From Lolium rigidum (taxonomy: Eukaryota > Streptophyta > Magnoliopsida > Poales > Poaceae), in NCBI RefSeq assembly GCF_022539505.1, contig NC_061511.1:38615144-38679143 (forward strand): a DNA stretch of 64,000 bases, in the 5' to 3' direction. The translations under genes and the position numbers were made by a program. Positions 1-10,100 of this stretch are shown here, piece after piece. Numbering within the stretch: position 1 is the first letter of the stretch; the number at the start of each line of letters is the position of its first letter. The notes beneath the pieces are model-generated. The model did not search any database, was not told the origin of the DNA, and was given only the letters and a program-made list of their open reading frames with translations.

Positions 1-297
1 CTTACCCTTGACCAGGGCATGATCAGGTGCTCGAGGAGCATCCAAGTCAGTACCCTGGGTGTGTTGTTGCAGGTGGCGCCCATGGGGCCGAGGCGTTTGG
101 TCATGGTCTAGCAGTCGCGTCGCCTCCAACGCTGCAACACGGGTGTCCACCGCTTCAATGGATCTCTGGATCGTGGAGATAGAGGAGTCCACGGTAGGCA
201 TCCAGGCACCGAGTCCTTTGAGCGAGTCTGCCATTGCCTTCATGGATTCCGCGACCAAGGCGCCCTGCGCTTTGAGGTCTGCGAGATCCTTCTCCAT
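1..297 (-). CDS. gag N-terminus of the Ty3/gypsy element (partial)
   Basis: A reading frame opens at the ATG whose first base is at 297, about 200 bp downstream of the primer site, and stays open for 99 codons to the window edge. The predicted peptide begins MEKDLADLKAQGALVAES and is rich in Leu, Ala, Glu and Lys with heptad-like spacing for about 60 residues, then turns polar with His and Gln. An amphipathic or coiled-coil N-terminus fits the gag of plant Ty3/gypsy elements, which assembles the virus-like particle. There is no capsid motif or zinc knuckle in this short piece. The call rests mainly on position behind an LTR and primer site. Confidence 0.5.
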   Translation of the reverse strand, partial: MEKDLADLKAQGALVAESMKAMADSLKGLGAWMPTVDSSISTIQRSIEAVDTRVAALEATRLLDHDQTPRPHGRHLQQHTQGTDLDAPRAPDHALVKGK

Positions 298-499
298 GAT
301 TACCCCGTCTGCTTGCTTCCACACCTCTGCTCCTGGGACGAGAGCCCACCGCCGCCGGTTGACCACGCCGCCGATGGAGTACCGATCCACCGCCTCGACG
401 GGATGGAGATCTGGAAGTAGATCGAGAGAATTTGGTGGGGATTTTTTTTTGGAGCTTTTTCTGGGGAATTTGATGGATCTACTGAACCCTAGCCGAAGA

Positions 500-517
500 T
501 TGCTGGCTTTGATACCA
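500..517 (-). other. Primer binding site (tRNA-iMet type)
   Basis: On the minus strand the sequence reads TGGTATCAAAGCCAGCAA. This resembles the TGGTATCAGAGC primer site complementary to the 3' end of plant initiator tRNA-Met, with one mismatch in the core. Its place two bases inside the LTR fixes the LTR boundary and the orientation of the element. Confidence 0.65.
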
Positions 518-519
518 TA

Positions 520-860
520 TGTAACACCCAAGATAGTCTAGGATAGTTTGATACACGAATCCACTAGGGTTCAAACCTCAGCGTCGCGCCGAGAGGATGG
601 AATCCAGATGAACAGGTGTGTTCATCGGAGGAGGGAGAGAGAAGCTACCGCACAGGTATCCAGTTACAAGAACAAATCAAGATGCTTGCTTCCTCGACTA
701 GGCTACGTCTTATCCCTTGCGACGTGGTGCGGCTGCACCCGGAGTCTTGATCGCCCCTTGCGCCAGCTCCTGGTCTCGCAGATGGGCCTCTTTGATACTT
801 TGCCTCTTCGCGGCCCGTCTGGTGCTAGCCACCGCTCTCTTCAGGCATTGTGTCGTGACA
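520..860 (-). repeat. LTR (5' LTR of minus-strand retrotransposon), about 341 bp
   Basis: The segment starts TGTAACACCC on the plus strand and ends GTCGTGACA, so on the minus strand it runs TGTCACGACA to GGGTGTTACA, with the TG...CA ends of an LTR. Two bases separate its inner end from a sequence complementary to initiator tRNA-Met. No second copy is in the window, so no age estimate is possible. Confidence 0.65.
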
Positions 861-865
861 CAAAG

Positions 866-1710
866 ATTTAGCTTCTAATTCAGAATATATCCTTGGTGCC
901 CTCAAAAAGTCAAAATACTAGGTTTTGGCTTGCTCTAAACAAGTTGTTTACTTAAAGACGTCTGAATCTGTTTACTTGAGGATGCCTGGATCCGTTTGCT
1001 TGAGAAAAATACAGAAAGATCCTCAAGTAGTCCTTTTGTAGAAACATCTGTGATTTGGCTAGTCAAACTCACATATGGCATGCACATTATGCCTCTATCT
1101 AGTTTCTCTTTGATCATTTGATGAAATGTCGATCAATCTCCACATGCTTGGTTCGATCGTGTCGTACAGGGTTATTTGCAATATATATGGCCGCCTTGTT
1201 ATCACAATAGAACATCAGTGGCGTACCTTGAAATAGTCGGAGTTCCGTGAGAGAATCCTGAGCCACAACACCTCACATACACTATGTGCCATGGATCGAA
1301 ATTCAGCCTCGACAGCAGATCTAGCTACACCAGTTTGTTTCTTGCTGCCCCATGAGACTATGTTCCAACCAACAAATGTACAATACCCGATGTTGATCGT
1401 AAATCATCTAATGAGCCAGCCCAGTCAACATCTGTGTAACATTCAACTTGAAGGCTACCAACAAACCTTTTGCAGGACACCCCTCTAAATAGCGCAAGAT
1501 CTGAGTCATAACTTCAATGGCTACCTTAGTTTTTCTTTGCCCCTCATAATGCAACAGATCGTCGTCATCAGCAAGCAAGGATTTATCTTTTAGTTCAGAG
1601 CAGATCCTAGTGCCCTCAAAACACAAGGTTTTGCCTTGTTCTAAACGAGTTGTTTGCTTAAAGTTGCCTGAATCTGTTTACTTGAGGATTGCCTGTATCT
1701 GTTTTTGACA
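866..1710. repeat. Diverged direct repeat flanking a copia RNase H remnant
   Basis: About 140 bp at 866-1010 is repeated at about 1576-1710. Shared blocks include GTGCCCTCAAAA, TTGTTTRCTTAAAG and CTGAATCTGTTTACTTGAGG, separated by small gaps. The two copies lie about 710 bp apart on either side of the RNase H remnant. They could be remains of the copia element's own ends or a local duplication; neither shows clear LTR ends. Confidence 0.55.
1000..1530 (-). pseudogene. Ty1/copia RNase H fragment (frameshifted)
   Basis: Minus-strand translation in more than one frame gives the C-terminal part of a copia polyprotein. In order these are a segment like ILRYLEGCPAKGLL (about 1500), a degenerate DADWAGS-type block (about 1430), GYCTFVGWNIVSWGSKKQ (about 1370), [20 protein letters not shown] (about 1300), [17 protein letters not shown] (about 1210) and [13 protein letters not shown] (about 1150). 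These are the usual RNase H landmarks, including the acidic E of EAE and the D of CDN. Stops and frame changes separate the blocks, so no protein can be made. The fragment lies next to the gypsy LTR and was probably disrupted by it. Confidence 0.85.
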
Positions 1711-2590
1711 TGATGCCCTTTGGGTTGCTTTGCAACGCTTCGCTTGAGCTCCCAGTGCCCCTTGCTCCATTAATCTTTCTCATTGCTGTTCTGCAGCTGG
1801 TCCTGGCGCCCTCCTCTTCCCTATCCCAAGTCCCAACTGCTTGTGACTGAACTGAACCTGGCCTTTCTCCTCCGAGTGGAGATGGGAGACCCAAGACGAG
1901 GCCGAGAAGGCCTTTCAAGTGGGCACGGCGCGATGTTGCCGCTATTTAGCTGCCCACCTAATACTAGTATGATAATAATACCACCTCGCTAATTCACTAC
2001 CGTTTGCACCGTGATATCTACCTGCCGTCCGTCTACCGTAACAGCCAAGCGTGGTAGCTCGCGCTTGTTACTCCAGCTCCGGAGGGCTAAAGGGTTGGCA
2101 TCGTGGGCGGCAGCGGGCTCGAGCCCGTGGTAAAAGGGGCAGGTCATCCGTCCCTTGATTTGGGGAGGCCCAAGTAGTCCTGGCCGAACAGGTCAGGCCA
2201 GGTGCGCATTGCCCTGTAGGTAGGGTTCTCCCAGCCGTCGCCTCGTTCAGTTCCTGCTTGGTACCAAAGCATCGACGTATGCTGTTCCGGCCCTGGTAGC
2301 AAGGTTCCGATTGCTCCGGTGGTGCACGGGTTCGCTCGCTGTAAACCTCAATATGCCAACTCTTTTGCTGCATCATCTCTTTTACAACAAAGGTAGTAGT
2401 GAGCAATACGCCACATTATCATGGTAGTACCGAACCCATGCATTATCAGCATGTTTTGTTATCTGATTCACGTGCTTATTGATTTTGAGTCATCACAATA
2501 ACACATTGTCTTGATTTACATGATGTATGGAATCTCTATTTGTGTCTATAAACTACATTAATTCCACATGTTGGCGCTCTTTTGTACTTG
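1711..2590. other. Intergenic, no gene recognised; contains a small-RNA-like segment
   Basis: No coding similarity is recognised here. Weak open frames on both strands show no domain. The interval 1977-2130 is related to 16443-16600 and is listed separately. The rest is unassigned and may be old repeat sequence. Confidence 0.5.
1977..2130 (+). promoter_or_regulatory. snRNA-type upstream element plus TATA-like box and related body (relic?)
   Basis: TACCACCTCGCT near 1977-1988 resembles the plant snRNA upstream sequence element (consensus RTCCCACATCG). An AT-rich GATATCTA lies about 25 bp further on, the spacing typical of Pol III-type plant snRNA promoters. Downstream, CACTCCAGCT-like and GGAGGGCTAAAGGGTTGG blocks match blocks at 16530-16565. 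The element here is more degraded than the 16.4-kb copy. The RNA family could not be identified. Confidence 0.3.
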
Positions 2591-2591
2591 T

Positions 2592-2720
2592 ATTTTTTTT
2601 CGAGGTTGACGGGGGGGGGGGATCCCCACCGCTTGTTGCATTCCACGAAAGTAGCCTGGTAGGCCCAAGTTCTTACAACCAGATTAGAGAATTTACAGGG
2701 GGTTACAAGGGAGTAGAAGA
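2592..2720 (-). mobile_element. LINE 3'-UTR fragment with poly(A) (minus strand)
   Basis: A run of T at 2592-2600 is the poly(A) tail of a minus-strand insertion. Beyond it, on the minus strand, is GGTGGGGATCC followed by a C-run. The same tail structure closes the intact LINE at 52770-52809, so the two probably belong to related L1-type families. No coding part of this copy is left. Confidence 0.6.
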
Positions 2721-4444
2721 CAAATGTTTGAGAGGGTTGTGGCCGATGGGCTGCTTGCGCACCTGGCGCGTCGTGGTCTTCGGCATCGTACATCTATGTA
2801 CGCGGATGACGTGGTCACCTTCCTCAAGCCGGATCGGTTGGATCTCCTCACTTGCGCGGCCATTGTGGAGGACTTTGGTGAGGCGTCCGGCCTTCGCACC
2901 AACCTCGCCAAGTGTTCTGTCCATCCCATCAGGTGCTCCCCTCAGCAGATCGACCTTGCCCATGACATCCTTCGTTGTGAGGTGGCGGTATGGCCATGTA
3001 AGTACTTGGGGCTGCCGCTGGGACTCCGTAAACCCACTGCGGCCCAGCTGCAGCCCGTGGTGGACAGTGCGGCCAACAGGCTTCAGCCCTGGTGCGCCAA
3101 GCTGCTGACGCGTGGGGGGCGGACCATCTTCGTCCAGACGACCCTCTCAGCTATCCCGGTGCATTCAATGATGTCTCTTGACATCCCGCCTAAGACTTTG
3201 CAGGCGTTGACGAAGATCTGTCAGGGTTTCATGTGGAAGGCCAGACTTGATGTGAGAGGTGGGCACTGCCTGGTGGCTTGGGAGAGGGTTGCATCCCCCA
3301 AGGTGCTGGGGGGGTGGGTCTCCCTAATCTGCGCCTCCTCAACCTTGCTCTGCGCTCCCGTTGGGCGTGGCTGCAAAGGGTAGACTCGACCAAAGCCTGG
3401 GCGGAATTCAACCTTCAGATTCCGCGTTTGGCTAGAGCCCTCTTCGAGTCTGCTGCAGTGGTCATCTTGGGCGACGGAGAGCGTGGGCTCTTTTGGAAGG
3501 ATAGGTGGCTCAATGGGGCGCGGGTCGCCGACCTTGCGCCAAACCTCCTAGCCTTGGTGGCAAGCCGCAAGGTCAGTACTCGCACGGTTAAGGAAGGCCT
3601 TGGCGGTGAATGGCTGCGTGACTGTGGCCCAGACTTGGGGCATGCCGCGGTGGCAGAGTTCTTCCTCCTCTGGCGTGTTGTGGGCACATCACGGCTGGTG
3701 CCTGAGCGCTCGGATGAGTTTGTGTGGCGTTGGTCTGTCGATGGGAAGTTCTCGGTGAGCTCGGCCTATCGGGCCTTCTTTGCGGGCAGGGTTGGGGCAC
3801 CGACGGCCTCGCAGATCTAGCGCTCGCATGCCCCTTACTCCTGCAAGTTCTTCGCATGGCTCGTCTCAAGGAACAGATGTTGGACAGCTGATAGGTTGCA
3901 GCGGCGTGGCCTTCCCGCCCCGGCCTCTTGCCCCCTTTGCAATCAGGAGCCAGAGATGATTCAGCACCTGCTTCTGGGATGCGTCGTGGCTCGGGAGGTC
4001 TAGACCTGGGTTTTGAGCCATTGGGGTAAGCTTGGTTGGCTACCTGTTGCTGACGAGGACCTGGTCTCATGGTGGACCTCTAGACCTGGACAAGGGGCCT
4101 CGCAGCGAGACTTGTGGACTTCGTTGATCCTGGTTTTCTGGTCCATATGGACACACAGGAATGATGTCGTCTTCAATTCGGCGAGGCCGGTGGTCCTGGC
4201 GATCAAGACGAAGATCAGGGAAGAGTATGGGAGTTGGCGTCTAGCTAGGCTCTTTCGTAGTGATAGCTTTGGCTTCCCGGAGCCGGTGGAGTTGTGGTGG
4301 CAATTAGGAGAGTAGGCTTTGGGTCGGGGAGCTGCCACCCCATGTTGGCAGCATGAACTTGCCGCTTGCGGCGTCGCCGGGCTTCTTTGCCCCTTCTTAT
4401 ATATATTAATACACCTTCCAGGGTGTATTTTCTCAAAAAAAAAA
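2721..4444 (+). pseudogene. L1-type LINE ORF2, 5'-truncated 3' part: RT C-terminus and zf-RVT
   Basis: The segment starts inside the reverse transcriptase, with the catalytic block MYADDVV near 2800, then CKYLGLPLG (about 3000), the thumb-like region and LVAWERVASPK (about 3270). A one-base change in a G-run at about 3308-3314 moves the frame; from 3278 the second frame continues with GVGLPNLRLLNLALRSRW and a C-terminal zinc-finger region (zf-RVT, CPLCNQEPEMIQHLLLGC near 3930). Two in-frame UAG stops, at 3818-3820 and 4001-4003, replace expected Trp codons. The frame ends at 4315 and a poly(A) run follows at 4435-4444. This is a dead, 5'-truncated copy typical of plant L1 insertions. No clear target duplication was found. 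Confidence 0.88.
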
Positions 4445-5349
4445 GAACAACAAAGGCAAACTAGAAGCAAGGGAACACGGAAAGGCACAGGGAGGTTAGC
4501 ATCACAAGCCAACCGAACCCCCCGGGAGGCTAGCACCACAAGTGACAAGCACCACGACCTAGCAAGGTGAGCGACGGGCAGCGACGAAGGACCTGCAGAA
4601 TCGATACCAAACACAGTCGAAGGGCGTCGGATAGCCGAGACTGGGGCGACGACACCGGTGTGCCGACCCCGTGGCCGAAGGGCGATGCAGAGTCGAGTCA
4701 CGCCACAAGCACGAACCGGAGCAGAGTCATAACCAGCAAGCCACCTCGAGGACCTCAAGCCGGCCGCCAAGGAGGATCTCCGGTGAGAACCTCAACGCCG
4801 GAGGCAAGCAGCCCAACGAAACAGGTAGCTGAATACGTGGAGACCAGACATGAGCACACCAACAAGCATCACTAGCACGGTCGAAGGGCATCGGATAGCC
4901 GAGACCGTGCGACGACACCGGTGTGCCGTTGGCGAAGCCGAAGGGCATTGTGCCGCTGAGACCAAGCACAGACGAAGGGCGTCAGATAGCCGAGTCTGGG
5001 GCGATGTCACCGGTGTTCCACCCCCGTGGTCGAAGAGCAACGTAAGCCAAGGCCACCCCAGGACATCCAGGCAACAAAGTATGGGCCACCATGACAACAA
5101 CATAGCCCCAGAAGGATACAAGACAAGGGTCGGCGAGAAGACGAGAGGCATAGCTATCCGACATGTGCAAAGCTCCAGGGCGGTGCCACCAAGGAGGAAG
5201 AACGACGCAAAGAGCGCCGCCACCGCTAGATCCGGCGAGGCCAGGATCGGAGATTTCTCTCAGAGCTTGACACGAAGTGTCGAGACAGGCTAACCTCCTC
5301 CACTCAGCAGAAACCACGGCCGGAGGGTGGACACGGGCCACCGGGGCAG
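4445..5349. repeat. GC-rich unassigned sequence with three degenerate repeat units
   Basis: A block of the form GAAGGGCRTCRGATAGCCGA followed by a GACACCGGTGTG-like stretch recurs near 4617, 4873 and 4972. This sequence is continuous with 13894 onward if the copia element is removed, since the target duplication is exact. Minus-strand open frames overlap here but show no domain. It is probably the untranslated part of an older transposable element. Confidence 0.5.
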
Positions 5350-5354
5350 GTAGC

Positions 5355-7130
5355 TGTAGGAGAACGTTGCATAGAAAACAAAAAATTTCCTATCGCGAAC
5401 ACGCAATCCAAGCCAAGATGCAATCTAGAAGACGGTAGCAACGAGGGGATGATCAAGACTAACCCTTGAAGAGATTCCAAAGCCTATAAGAGTAGGCTCT
5501 TATTGCTGCAGTAGACGATCACTTGCCGCTTGCAAAAGCGCGTAGAAGATCTTGATCACGATCGGTTCCGGCGCCACGAACGGGCAGCACCTCCGTACAC
5601 GGTCACACGTTCGGTTGTTGATGAAGACGACGTCCACCTCCCCGTTCCAGCGGGCAGCGGAAGTAGTAGCTCCTCTTGAATCCGACAGCACGACGGCGTG
5701 GTGTCGGTGGCGGTGGAGAAATCCGGTGGAGCTTCGCTTAAGCGTGCGGGATATGGTGGAGGAGAGAGAGACCGCTAGGGTTTGGGGAGAGGGCGCCGGC
5801 TAGGGCACCCTTGAGGGGTGCGGCCATGGTGGTTTCTTGAGTGGCCGGCCAGCCTCTCTCTCCCCCTCTTTATATAGGTGGAAGCCCCAAGGCTTAGGTC
5901 AAAGAATCCGAATAAGACCCCAACCAAAACCTTCCAAGTGTCCAAACCTAGGGGGAGTGGGACTCCCCCCTTTCCTTGGTGGGGTGGCCGGCCACCATGG
6001 TGGGGAGTCCACTTGGGACTCCTCCTCCCTTAGGTTGGCCGGCCAAGGTGGGTGGAGTCCCTTTGGGACTCCACCTTCCATCCTTATTTCTTCCGGACTT
6101 TTCTAGAACCTTCTAGAACCTTCCGTAGAACCTTCCGGATCATTTTAATTCACATAAAATGACTTCTCATATATGAATCTTATTCTCCGGACCATTCCGG
6201 AACTCCTCGTGATGTCCGGGATCTCATCCGGGACTCCGAACAAATATTCGAACTCCATTCCATATTCAAGTTCTACCATTTCAACATCCAACTTTAAGTG
6301 TGTCACCCTACGGTTCGTGAATTATGCGGACATGGTTGAGTACTCACTCCGACCAATAACCAATAGCGGGATCTGGAGATCCATAATGGCTCCCACATAT
6401 TCAATGATGACTTTAGTGATCGAATGAACCATTCACATACGATACCAATTCCCTTTGTCACGCGATATTTTACTTGTCCGAGGTTTGATCATCGGTATCA
6501 CTCTATACCTTGTTCAACCTCGTCTCCCGACAAGTACTCTTTACTCGTACCGTGGTATGTGGTCTCTTATGAACTCATTCATATGCTTGCAAGACATTAG
6601 ACGACATTCCACCGAGAGGGCCCGAGAGTATATCTATCCGTCATCGGGATGGACAAATCCCACTGTTGATCCATATGCCTCAACTCATACTTTCCGAATA
6701 CTTAATCCCACCTTTATAACCACCCATTTACGCAGTGGCGTTTGGTGTAATCAAAGTACCTTTCCGGTATAAGTGATTTACATGATCTCATGGTCATAAG
6801 TACTAGGTAACTATGTATTGAAAGCTTATAGCAAATAACTTAATGACGAGATCTTATGCTACGCTTTATTGGGTGTGTCCATTACATCATTCATATAATG
6901 ATATAACCTTGTTATTAATAACATCCAATGTTCATGATTATGAAACTAATCATCCATTAATCAACAAGCTAGTTTAAGAGGCATACTAGGGACTTCTTGT
7001 TGTCTACATATCACACATGTACTAATGTTTCGGTTAATACAATTATAGCATGATATATAAACATTTATCATAAACATAAAGATATAAATAATAACCACTT
7101 TATTATTGCCTCTAGGGCATATCTCCTTCA
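5355..7130 (-). repeat. 3' LTR of the copia element (1776 bp)
   Basis: It starts TGTAGGAGAACG and ends ATATCTCCTTCA on the plus strand. It contains an extra CTAGAACCTT-type unit near 6100 that the other LTR lacks. Open frames of 60-105 codons inside it are repeated in the other LTR and are not genes. Confidence 0.93.
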
Positions 7131-7142
7131 GTCTCCCACTTG
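7131..7142 (-). other. Polypurine tract
   Basis: On the minus strand the sequence AAGTGGGAGAC directly precedes the 3' LTR. A purine run at this place primes plus-strand DNA synthesis in LTR retrotransposons. The sequence is the usual one for the Angela/BARE group. Confidence 0.8.
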
Positions 7143-10100
7143 CACTAGAGTCAATAATCTAGTTTATATTTGTAAAGATATAACACCTTGGCCTTCTGGT
7201 GCTTTATCATGTTTTTGCTCACGGGAGAGTTTTTAGTCAACGGATCTGACATGCTCAGAACCGTATGTATTTTGTAATTCATTTGCGTCTCAACGCATCA
7301 CTCATTTCCAAATGAGTTGGCATTAAATATGTTTGGTCTTCTGGTGGAACCTTAATTCCGCGGTCTGAAATATGTCACTAATATTGTCACACACAATATA
7401 GCTTCAAAGTTCTGACTTTGTCGGAAATACACCAAGTTCTCAAAGAACCTTTTGACTTAGCATCCTTTGTCATTTTCAAAACAATGACATACTCTGCCTT
7501 CTTTTGTAGATTCCGTCACAATATTTAGAACTCTTCTAAATCTAGCATAGACAACTTCTAGCTCATTGTGCTACCTTTTAAAACAACACTTAGTCTAATT
7601 TGAGATTTTTATTTTTATATGTGACAAAACAAATATCGGTGTAATCACCTTACAGCGATTTGTTTGTCATTTCTCCATACAAAAATATATATATATCCTT
7701 GGTTCTTCTAAAATACTCAAGGATATTCTTACTGTCGTCCAATGATCATCTCATGAATCATTCCGGTATATGCTCATAACACTTTATAGCACATGATATC
7801 TGATTGTGTACATATTATTCGTGATCTATAATCACTCATGTGTTTTTACTCATTGAGTGTCAGATACACTCAAGTCTTGTTAAACCTTTACATGACAAGA
7901 ACATTTTCTTAATATTTCTATATTGAACTACTTCAATATCCATTCTATGTACTTTGACTTAAACTTATTATGTGTTTCAATCTATCTTCATAGATTTTTG
8001 ACACTAAATATGTTTCAGTCCATATCCTTTCATTGAAATTAATTTCTCAATGAAACCTTTTAATCAAGTATATAATTACATCATTTATAACCAACTATAT
8101 GTCATCTACATAAAGTATTATAAATGTGTCTTAGCGCTCCCACTTAATTTCTTGCTCATGCAAACCTCTTCATCGTCTTTGATGAAATCAAAAACTCTTT
8201 GACTATTTCATCTGGTGAAGATTCCAACTCCGTAATACTTACTTCATCCAATTGAAGTTCGTATACCTATCTAGTATTCCACGGACCAGCAAAACTCTTG
8301 GTTTTATCTTGTATACACCTTTAATACACACTTCTGATAAGTAATGTATTTTGCCATCCTACTAACATATCTCATAAAGGAAATATGTAGTGATTACTAG
8401 AATAATCCATATAGACTTTAAGCATTGCTACGGAAGATCTAGTCTTATCGTAGTCAACTCTTTGAACTTTGTCGTAAACAATTTTTCGACAAGTCAAGCT
8501 TCTTCAAGGATATTTCATCCAAGTCCATCAATTTTATAGATCCATTTACTTTCAAAAAGTATTCATCTATCTTGGATTTCATGGCGTATAGCCATTTTAA
8601 CAGAGTCAGGGCCCATCATAGCTTCTTTGTTTGTAGTTGGTTTATCATTGTTCATAATCAATCCTTTGTCCACAAATCATTTATTTGATCACAAAGTAAA
8701 CCATACCTACAAGGTTCAATATGTACTTCGATCTCCATAGCTAAAACACTTTGTAGTCATGGGAGCCATGATCGTCGTGGCCGCTTCCGAAACCAATTCC
8801 GATGCTGCGCTACTCTGATCATTATGCTCAGGTTTATAAACCTTATCAAATTATATTGTCCTCCCACTTAAATACTTCACTAGAAACAATTTCTCGGAAA
8901 TAAGAAACATTGACAAACACTTTTGTCTTTGTCTCGTGGGAAGAATTCCCAATTAAATCTCTGGGATAACCAACAAAGACATTCATCCGATTTTGGTTGA
9001 CTATTAGGGTTTATACCCATGCCATAACTTGTATGGTGTCATTTCAACGGATCATGATGATGCTCTATTCAGTGTAAAAGCGGTAGTCACTAAAGCATAA
9101 TCCACAAAAATATAATGGCGTCATAATATTTTATCTCATCATTAATCCAACAAGGTTTGGATACATATCTCGGATACTATATCATCATTATGATTCTCCA
9201 AGAAACGTGAGTTGTAGAACAATTTCATAACTCTCTTAGATGTTCGCTAAAACTCGTAATTCAAATATTTCCACCATGATCCAATCATAGATATTTGATT
9301 TTTCTATTACGATGATTTCCACTTCATGCTGAAATTTATTTGAATCATATTCAAATGTTTCAAACTTTTCCTTATTGAATATATCCACATATATACTCAA
9401 TTCATTGTTTGAAAGTTTTCATGAAGTAGAAGAATCTCCCGCACACAACTATGCTCAGTGAACCACATACATCATTATGTATTTTTCCACTAAGTTTGTT
9501 GCCCGTTCAACTCTTGGCCTATGAACGGTATTTTAGTCATTCTTTTTAGAAAAGATTTGCAAGCGCCAAATGATTCAAAAATCAAATGACTTCAAAAATC
9601 CATTTGCATGGAGTTCCTTCATGCGTTCCTTTCTAACATGACCTAAATGGCGGTTCCACAAATAAGTGGAATTCAAATCATTTGCCTTATGGCATTTTAG
9701 CGTCGATGTTATGTATGTGTGTTTCACCATTAAGATTTATAATAACTTATCCATCATACATGGAGTAATGTCATAATTTAAACAACTCATTGTTTTTATT
9801 TGACCAGAGCAAAATAACAATTTATTAAGCTCTTTATTATAAATTCTAAGGGCTAGATAGAATGTCAATGACGAACATAATAACACTTTATTTTTGTTCC
9901 TGACGTGCATTCCTATCATATTCCTTGTCAGTCACTTAGGCCATTGTATTCTTGTATTGCGTTGTTTTGTATGACACTTCATACCAACCAATATAGTACT
10001 AATACACAAGAATTTCATAGTGTGAGTTAACTAGGAATACAACCATAACATGTATATCATTTATATACACCTGAACTAGACTTTCTAGTCTTTTCTTTTC

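Larger units (their letters stand above)
1..865 (-). mobile_element. Ty3/gypsy-type LTR retrotransposon, 5' end (rest lies left of window)
   Basis: Read on the minus strand, this piece has an LTR (520-860), a primer binding site next to it (about 500-517) and a short leader running into a gag start at 297. The element is therefore in minus orientation and only its 5' LTR and gag start are in the window. The five bases after the LTR, CAAAG at 861-865, would be the right copy of the target duplication; the left copy is outside the window, so this cannot be confirmed. The insertion sits next to a copia remnant at about 1.0-1.5 kb. Superfamily is inferred from LTR size and leader layout, since no pol sequence is visible. 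Confidence 0.6.

Noticed and set aside
2100..2135. tRNA B box in GCGGGCTCGAGCCCG
   Set aside because: It is a simple palindrome and lacks the GGTTCGA start and any A box at proper distance.
2592..4444. One LINE with a 5' inversion (twin priming)
   Set aside because: Both pieces have their own 3' poly(A), facing outward, so they are two separate insertions.
6173..6772. Two frames of 84-105 codons, repeated at 12932-13477
   Set aside because: Both lie within the copia LTRs and are duplicated with them; they encode no known domain.
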